Source: a virus. Taken from it: 26,687 bases of DNA. Where the stretch lies: IMG/VR virus record IMGVR_UViG_3300029258_004235, positions 1-26,687 of that record; one strand, given 5' to 3'. The position numbers and the translations under genes are program-made. The stretch's first letter is position 1. Each line of letters opens with the position of its first letter. A model generated the notes under the pieces. The model was not told the origin of the DNA and did not search any database. It saw nothing but the letters and a program-made list of their open reading frames with translations. Below are positions 23,501 to 26,687 of this stretch, in pieces.

Positions 23501-24254
23501 CATCGATAACTATGGAGGTCCAACAACAGGAAGTTACAATACTCTTATTAATGGTGGTTTCGATCTCGCTTCGTCGGAATCTAATAATGTTTTAATATCT
23601 AATGATGGAGTTGTTGGTGACAATAATACGATAAGGATAGGTACAACCGGAACTGGTAATTTTGAACAAAATAAGCTTTTTGTTGCAGCTACTTATGGAA
23701 CAAATATAGGAACAGGTTCGCTAGTTTACGTTAATTCAGATGGGCAGCTTGGAACAGTTACATCAGATGCTCTTCCAAGATCTGCGTTTAGGGCGTATCA
23801 GGCAAGTAATAGAGCTAATGTCACTGGAGATGGTAGTACGTATTGGCTTGGTGCTAATATCTCAATGGTAGAAGAGTATGATTCTGGTGGTGATTTTTAT
23901 CCTGGAAACGGAGCTGGATCTAATGCAGTATTTACAGCACCTATAACTGGATTATATAATTTTACGTTAAGTATTTTGCTTACTAACCTTCAAGAGCCGC
24001 CTCCAGATCCGCCTGTTTATATTTATGTATATACTGATCCATTAAATATAGTGACAACATCTAAAACTTATCAATTGATTAACCCTGCCTTAGTTTATAA
24101 TGATGAGCAAACGTTGTTTTATACGGTATTTGCGAGGATGTCTGCTGGTGATACTGCCCAGTTTAACTGTGCTATCATAGTTGAGCAGGGAACCAAAACA
24201 GTAGGTGTTGGAGCTACCCATACTTGGATTGGTGGATTTTTAATAGCTACTTAA
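20544..24254 (+). CDS. Giant tail fibre protein 3 with C-terminal C1q-like domain
   Basis: The preferred start is ATG 20544 (1236 residues), whose A is the last base of the previous stop; TTG one codon earlier is unlikely. Residues 25-75 (ERAPLTTDYREFDIGHLWLE, ATWTLITGGG) match the attachment-like module of fibre 1. The shaft is a Gly/Thr-rich beta repeat with GGGGGG linkers. YadA-head-like blocks at about 457-552 and 902-1025 carry TSGTRNVCMGSDAGGNLTTG and SYNTAIG motifs, with AGIYGVTPVGG between them. Residues about 1075-1236 fit a C1q/TNF-like jelly roll: SAFRAYQASNRANV, FTAPITGLYNFTLSI, MSAGDTAQF and THTWIGGFLIA. This terminal domain is the likely receptor-binding tip; no S74 chaperone is present. 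Confidence 0.82.
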   Translation: MTKKFTGQGVLNYRGVNAVAPPDLSSYERAPLTTDYREFDIGHLWLESGTENIWMLTDKEAHVATWTLITGGGVGSIIQVNGGTNITTVNPTGPTVTVNLDDSVTLAGSLTISSLGKGVLQTNVSGLVSTSAGTDGQVLVGNTSGAPAWYTLTSADGSVVFNPGPGTLDLQATGGGGGGGLTSMPTDSGTATVSATGTIDVLGGLNINTAASAAHEVTVSLDNSISLSGTITSVGDITTTGGNLEVDTGDITATLGSITAGNEITAAADITTTGGNIEVDIGDINVTLGDITVGNDVTVGNDLTVSSLSNGVVQSSAAGLFSSSDGTVGQLLITDGAGTIAWANLTAGSNIAIDDSSVPGQITISASGGSSGVSQVDGGTNITTVDPTGPTVTVNLDDDVTLAGFLNAATTVTAGTGVTVTTGDVDISSGSLNLPTTTATDGQIIQNSSRLLHSYGSDNLFLGPGSGNFTLTGDFNLGLGQSSLDALTSGTRNVCMGSDAGGNLTTGSANNLWGVSTGGSLTSAVYNTFIGKTTGVFVTTGSYNTAIGCSSASNADGTGYGAGASLGTTSSSNILISNDGASESNTIRIGIDGSGDKQQNRAFIAGIYGVTPVGGIEVAIVDSNGQLGSVSTGTSGYVLTSNGPGVLPSFKVSGGGGGGLLTNPTDSGTATISGANAITLHGGTNIGTVASGASEVSINLDPSIILTGSVTAGTTLAAGTSVTAGTTISSTGNITSISGNVSSTAGSVSAGTTVTAGTSISSGTSITAGSTLASTGATTVGTALTVSGLGRGVVQSSAAGLFSSSEGTDGQVLIGSSTGAPAWASLTAGSGISITPGANSITITNTGGGGGGITTISGGDNIVVSSPTGPTTTVSLANPIAWNYAGQITMQGGNFLSGPLNGRSVALGAGSGAADFSVSVGAGSLQLSTGGYNTAVGYGTGSLITSGDLNALVGHNSGASITTGGSNTLVGYRGRLTSGTRNVGIGIDNYGGPTTGSYNTLINGGFDLASSESNNVLISNDGVVGDNNTIRIGTTGTGNFEQNKLFVAATYGTNIGTGSLVYVNSDGQLGTVTSDALPRSAFRAYQASNRANVTGDGSTYWLGANISMVEEYDSGGDFYPGNGAGSNAVFTAPITGLYNFTLSILLTNLQEPPPDPPVYIYVYTDPLNIVTTSKTYQLINPALVYNDEQTLFYTVFARMSAGDTAQFNCAIIVEQGTKTVGVGATHTWIGGFLIAT
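21786..21877 (+). repeat. Dispersed 92-bp fibre repeat, copy 3
   Basis: The copy in fibre gene 3 starts GGCACAGGAGTGAC like copy 1 in fibre gene 2 and ends in the same D-G-Q-I codons. It has third-position differences throughout, so the exchange or duplication is not recent. Confidence 0.7.
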
Positions 24255-24271
24255 TATAAGGAGTTTTAATT

Positions 24272-24604
24272 ATGAAAATAAAGATAGATGACAGAGTTAT
24301 ATTTGAGTTAGATGATATAAAGAAAGCCATTTTTAAGGATATTATTTTTGAGGAAGATTTTGAGTCTGAGATTGAGAGGCTTGTTAAGTGGGTCTTGGAG
24401 CATAATTTGAGTAATATAACTAGATCTTTAAGGGAAAAATGGATGCCTTTATTGGGTGAGATGGGTATTGATTCTATACCTACTAGTGATGAGGGTTTTG
24501 CTAGGGTTATATTTAAGCATAAGAGTTATAAGAATAGATCTAAGCGGGATAAGAAATTTCCGGATAAGATAAAAAGTATAAGTGATCTTCCTCCGGGTAG
24601 ATAA
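24272..24604 (+). CDS. Conserved-type small phage protein, last gene of the late operon
   Basis: The 110-residue protein is highly charged and alpha-helical; its ATG follows AAGGAGTTTTAATT. Acidic residues dominate the first half (ELDDIKKAIFKDIIFEEDFE). NITRSLREKWMPLLGEMGID, SIPTSDEGFARVIFKHKSYK and a basic tail follow. The order W-x-P-x-L ... S-I-P-T-x-D-E-x-x-A ... Y-K-N-R-S-x-R is one I associate with an uncharacterised protein at the end of fibre or tail modules in several phages. A fibre-assembly role is possible. It is followed by a bidirectional terminator. Confidence 0.65.
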   Translation: MKIKIDDRVIFELDDIKKAIFKDIIFEEDFESEIERLVKWVLEHNLSNITRSLREKWMPLLGEMGIDSIPTSDEGFARVIFKHKSYKNRSKRDKKFPDKIKSISDLPPGR

Positions 24605-24610
24605 TTATAA

Positions 24611-24632
24611 AAGGGGCCTTCGAAGGCCCCTT
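24611..24632. terminator. Perfect bidirectional terminator
   Basis: AAGGGGCCTTCGAAGGCCCC plus TT is a perfect 22-bp palindrome whose arms are GC-rich in the middle and end in A/T runs on both sides. It lies seven bases after the plus-strand stop and seven bases beyond the minus-strand stop at 24639, so it serves both convergent operons. Confidence 0.85.
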
Positions 24633-24638
24633 AATGTT

Positions 24639-24905
24639 TTAGCACAACTGCTTCATGGGTTGTTTTTTTGTTTTAGTGAGGTCGAGGTTAGTAAGGTCTA
24701 ATGTATCTTTTTTTATTATGGCTTCTTTTGTTATTTTGTCTTGTATTATTTTGGATGTGTTTTCTGGGTCTAGAATGAAGTATACGTTTACTTCTTGGGT
24801 TTCTGGTTCTGGTTGATGGCTTGTGTAGTGGTTAATTATTAGATACGACATGATGCCGGAAATGATTGAGAGTATTATAGCGGATACCATTTTTGAGTAG
24901 CTCAT
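24639..24905 (-). CDS. Membrane-anchored small protein
   Basis: The 88-residue minus-strand protein starts after AAGGAGATAAAGA. A single membrane helix lies at about residues 6-26 (MVSAIILSIISGIMSYLIIN), with a short cytoplasmic N-terminus. An outside or periplasmic part begins with a Pro/Glu-rich linker, then EVNVYFILDPENTSKIIQDK and a Lys/Thr/Leu-rich end with a C-terminal Cys. The layout (short N-terminus, helix, small soluble part) slightly recalls TrbI-type conjugation proteins, but I see no reliable match. It is the last gene of the ERF operon, four bases after the previous stop. Confidence 0.6.
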   Translation of the reverse strand: MSYSKMVSAIILSIISGIMSYLIINHYTSHQPEPETQEVNVYFILDPENTSKIIQDKITKEAIIKKDTLDLTNLDLTKTKKQPMKQLC

Positions 24906-24908
24906 TCT

Positions 24909-25175
24909 TTATCTCCTTAATATTTGAATAAGTCTTTCTGTGTTTATTTGGTCTTTGTTGTTTATTAGCTTTAAGCATACATCGATAAACTCTTCATTAG
25001 AAAGAAGGTTACTAAAAGTCATGCTAAGTATCATTTCTATAGGTTTCCATTGCGGATGTTTTAAGCTTGTTGATGTTTGTACGTAGTAAACATCTCGCTC
25101 TCCTGAAATTACTTTTATTATTGTTCCATAAGGTTCGTGTGTAAGTTTATTGGGTGGAGTATATCGTTCTATCAT
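24909..25175 (-). CDS. Small hypothetical protein downstream of the ERF gene
   Basis: The 88-residue minus-strand product has an ATG whose A is shared with the TAA of the ERF gene, so translation is coupled. The N-terminal half is beta-like (PYGTIIKVISGERDVYYVQT). A Pro-Gln-Trp-Lys-Pro turn follows, then alpha helices (NEEFIDVCLKLINNKDQINT). It has no membrane segment. I do not recognise it. Tight coupling to the ERF protein suggests a partner in recombination or its regulation. Confidence 0.65.
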   Translation of the reverse strand: MIERYTPPNKLTHEPYGTIIKVISGERDVYYVQTSTSLKHPQWKPIEMILSMTFSNLLSNEEFIDVCLKLINNKDQINTERLIQILRR

Positions 25176-25918
25176 TATCGTCCGAGTTTATTTTTTATTT
25201 CTCGTATTCTGTTGAGTGCGGTTCTGTATTTAGATTTAGGTAGGTCGGTTATGCTTTGTATTCTGTATGCGTCAAGTATTTCAGATCGGAAGTCATCGAG
25301 GTTTACCATTTCGTTTTCTATTTCGGCGACTTGGTCTTTAGATATTGGCTCGAAGCTTTCTTTTTTGGAGTCGTAGACGTTAGCGCCTGATGCTGCTCTT
25401 GCTATTATCTCTCTTGCGGAAGCCATTTGTCTTACTGCGTTGTCATCGTCAGGGTTATTAATTACAGTGATACTTAAAATGGCCATGATCTGAGTTCGTG
25501 TTAGGTGCATAAGCGCTGATGAATATGTTTGGGTGTCGTTCTTGGATGGGAGTAGTCTAGCTCGGGATTCTATCCATTGACCTGAGGAGTGCCATAATCT
25601 GGTTTCTAAGATAGTTTCTCCGCTGTCTAGTATGATTGTCCTAGTAGTGATAGAAAGATCGTTCTTAGAGAGTAGTGGTCTCATGTTAGTTAGGATTAGG
25701 TCTAGGTCTGCGTAGTCGTTTCCGAAGTAGCTGTCTTTTCGGTTATATTTTATTTGAGGGTATTCGCTAAAGGTTTTTGCAAGTGATGCGTTGAGCTCGT
25801 TAGTTTGTTGTGACTGGTAAGATTTGCTGTATGGTTTTTCTTTATTTATTTTATCTATTTTTTTAGTTAGCTCTTCGATAGATTTAAGCAGTGTTTCGTT
25901 ACTTATATTACTTTCCAT
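25175..25918 (-). CDS. erf: ERF-family single-strand annealing protein (complete)
   Basis: The 247-residue protein starts at ATG 25918 after AAGGAGAGTTG; the TTG one codon before is less likely. ERF proteins bind ssDNA and anneal complementary strands in phage recombination. A Lys/Glu helix occupies the first 40 residues. The ERF core follows at about 44-160: NASLAKTFSEYP, YNRKDSYFGNDYADLDLILT, PLLSKNDLSI, LWHSSGQWIESRARL at about 108-122 and the DDDN motif at 157-160. The C-terminal 85 residues are helical and charged (VAEIENEMVNLDDFRSEILD) and probably mediate oligomer or protein contacts. The same operon encodes a second, shorter ERF copy, so the two may form mixed rings. Confidence 0.85.
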   Translation of the reverse strand: MESNISNETLLKSIEELTKKIDKINKEKPYSKSYQSQQTNELNASLAKTFSEYPQIKYNRKDSYFGNDYADLDLILTNMRPLLSKNDLSITTRTIILDSGETILETRLWHSSGQWIESRARLLPSKNDTQTYSSALMHLTRTQIMAILSITVINNPDDDNAVRQMASAREIIARAASGANVYDSKKESFEPISKDQVAEIENEMVNLDDFRSEILDAYRIQSITDLPKSKYRTALNRIREIKNKLGR

Positions 25919-25934
25919 CAACTCTCCTTAGGTA

Positions 25935-26213
25935 TTAAGACTCGTTGTTAACTAACTTATTTTTAGGCTTTCTTCCTGGTTTTTTCTTGTTGTGTAGTTT
26001 ATCTAGTTCTTTTCTGATGCCGTCTGTTGCCTTGATTATTGATTCTTGGCTAGAGATTATATGGCCTACCGATTTCCTTGTAGACATTAAAATTTCAAGG
26101 GTTTTGTTCGTAAGATCGTATGCATCTTGCAGCGCATTACATGATTTACGGTAAACTATGGATGATGTTATTAGCATTGCTCCACATAATACTACTAAGT
26201 AAAAATCTATCAT
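25935..26213 (-). CDS. Membrane-anchored coiled-coil protein between the two ERF genes
   Basis: The 92-residue minus-strand protein starts after GGGAGATA. An N-terminal membrane helix lies at residues 3-20 (DFYLVVLCGAMLITSSIV). A long amphipathic, coiled-coil-like region follows (ALQDAYDLTNKTLEILMSTR, IISSQESIIKATDGIRKELD). The end is very basic (HNKKKPGRKPKNK) and could touch nucleic acid. The architecture recalls small phage membrane tethers but matches no named family. Its place between the ERF genes is unusual and suggests anchoring of recombination or replication at the membrane. Confidence 0.65.
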   Translation of the reverse strand: MIDFYLVVLCGAMLITSSIVYRKSCNALQDAYDLTNKTLEILMSTRKSVGHIISSQESIIKATDGIRKELDKLHNKKKPGRKPKNKLVNNES

Positions 26214-26256
26214 TATCTCCCTTTCTCGTTTTTATGGTTTATCGCCTTTATTACTC

Positions 26257-26687
26257 TTATTTATATCCATTATTATCGTCTTCTTTTGCATCTACAACTC
26301 CGGTTATATCTTGGTAGGAGTATCTTTTTAGGTATGATCTTGTTGACCCAAACTCTTGTTGTTTAGATAGTCGTGTGTTGGGGTTTATGTAATCCAAGAT
26401 GCTTACTTTTGAGCTTATCCATTGTCCTGATGAATGTAAAAGTAAGGTTTTAAGGTTTCCGTTAGTATATGTCTGAATAACGGATAGTCCGTTTTTGTTT
26501 AAAGAAGGGTCAGCTGCTTTTTTAAGGTCTGCAAATGTAGCATAAACTGAGTTATGAGCTCTTGAGTCTTTTCTGGCTACAGACATGGTGGCCTGTGCCG
26601 CAGCTAAGGCCTCTGCAAGCTTATCTATTTCATCTGAGCGGTATGGCTCTGATGGCTCTTCTTGTTTATCGTTAATTACTTCTTTTA
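26257..26687 (-). CDS. Second ERF-family annealing protein, short form (5' end outside the window)
   Basis: The frame stays open to the window end upstream of the ATG at 26586, and the extra residues (EIDKLAEALAAAQATMSVAR) are the expected start of the ERF core, so 26586 is not the true start. The core contains ARKDSRAHNSVYATFADLKK, DPSLNKNGLSVIQTYTNG, LLLHSSGQWISSKVSI and a closing EDDNNG, after which the protein ends. It therefore has the annealing core but no C-terminal domain. It is clearly paralogous to the product at 25175-25918 (the HSSGQWI motif is identical), though overall similarity is moderate. Confidence 0.8.
   Translation of the reverse strand, partial: KEVINDKQEEPSEPYRSDEIDKLAEALAAAQATMSVARKDSRAHNSVYATFADLKKAADPSLNKNGLSVIQTYTNGNLKTLLLHSSGQWISSKVSILDYINPNTRLSKQQEFGSTRSYLKRYSYQDITGVVDAKEDDNNGYK

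Noticed and set aside
13249-24254. CRISPR-like or diversity-generating retroelement repeats in the fibre region
   Set aside because: The repeats are long, coding and in frame with varying spacing; no reverse transcriptase, template repeat or short regularly spaced repeat is visible.
24639-24905. TrbI-type conjugation protein
   Set aside because: Similar only in overall layout (short N-terminus, one membrane helix, small soluble part); no other conjugation genes are in the window.

Overview
The window is the late (virion) half of an AT-rich, short-tailed, podovirus-like bacteriophage genome or prophage. The clearest marker is a major capsid protein of the N4 gp56-like family at 3420-4370. It is followed by the usual run of virion genes: E1-FCCH-like beta-domain proteins, a head-tail adaptor candidate, a tail protein, two Met/Gln/Gly-rich candidate ejection proteins and very long fibre proteins. 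Genes are tightly packed, often with stop/start overlaps, and have AGGAG-type ribosome sites and standard stop codons. The host is therefore a bacterium that uses Shine-Dalgarno initiation. Its identity cannot be read from the sequence; a Gram-negative, AT-rich host is an inference.

Layout. Bases 1-630 hold the 3' end of an unrecognised plus-strand gene. Bases 703-3064 hold two secreted or membrane-anchored proteins; the first carries a degenerate Hint (intein/hedgehog-like) domain directly after its signal sequence. Bases 3065-3419 are non-coding and contain a 12-bp inverted repeat, a terminator-like hairpin, a strong sigma70 promoter and a structured leader RNA that begins at the predicted transcription start of the capsid operon. 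Bases 3420-12433 encode capsid, neck, tail and internal proteins, including a hydrophobic microprotein and one tail gene whose start is broken by a frame change. Bases 12430-13078 are a three-gene minus-strand cassette set inside the late operon: a stand-alone YqaJ-C-terminus-like protein, a ribbon-helix-helix regulator and a small membrane protein. The last two are very short and lie under a spurious opposite-strand reading frame. The cassette has its own promoter overlaid by three tandem 8-bp boxes.

Bases 13249-24604 are the adhesion module. It has three giant repetitive fibre or tail-spike proteins, one ending in a peptidase S74 intramolecular chaperone and one in a C1q-like jelly roll, plus four small companions. 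A perfect bidirectional terminator at 24611-24632 separates it from a convergent minus-strand early operon at 24639-26687. That operon encodes two paralogous ERF-family single-strand annealing proteins, with a membrane/coiled-coil protein between them and two small proteins downstream. Terminase, portal and replication genes are not in the window.

How the parts fit together: the promoter and leader RNA drive capsid synthesis; hairpins after the second capsid-operon gene and before the small fibre companions probably tune stoichiometry; the fibre genes share recombining DNA repeats that could allow receptor-specificity shuffling; and the ERF operon could supply the recombination activity. This last link is inference.
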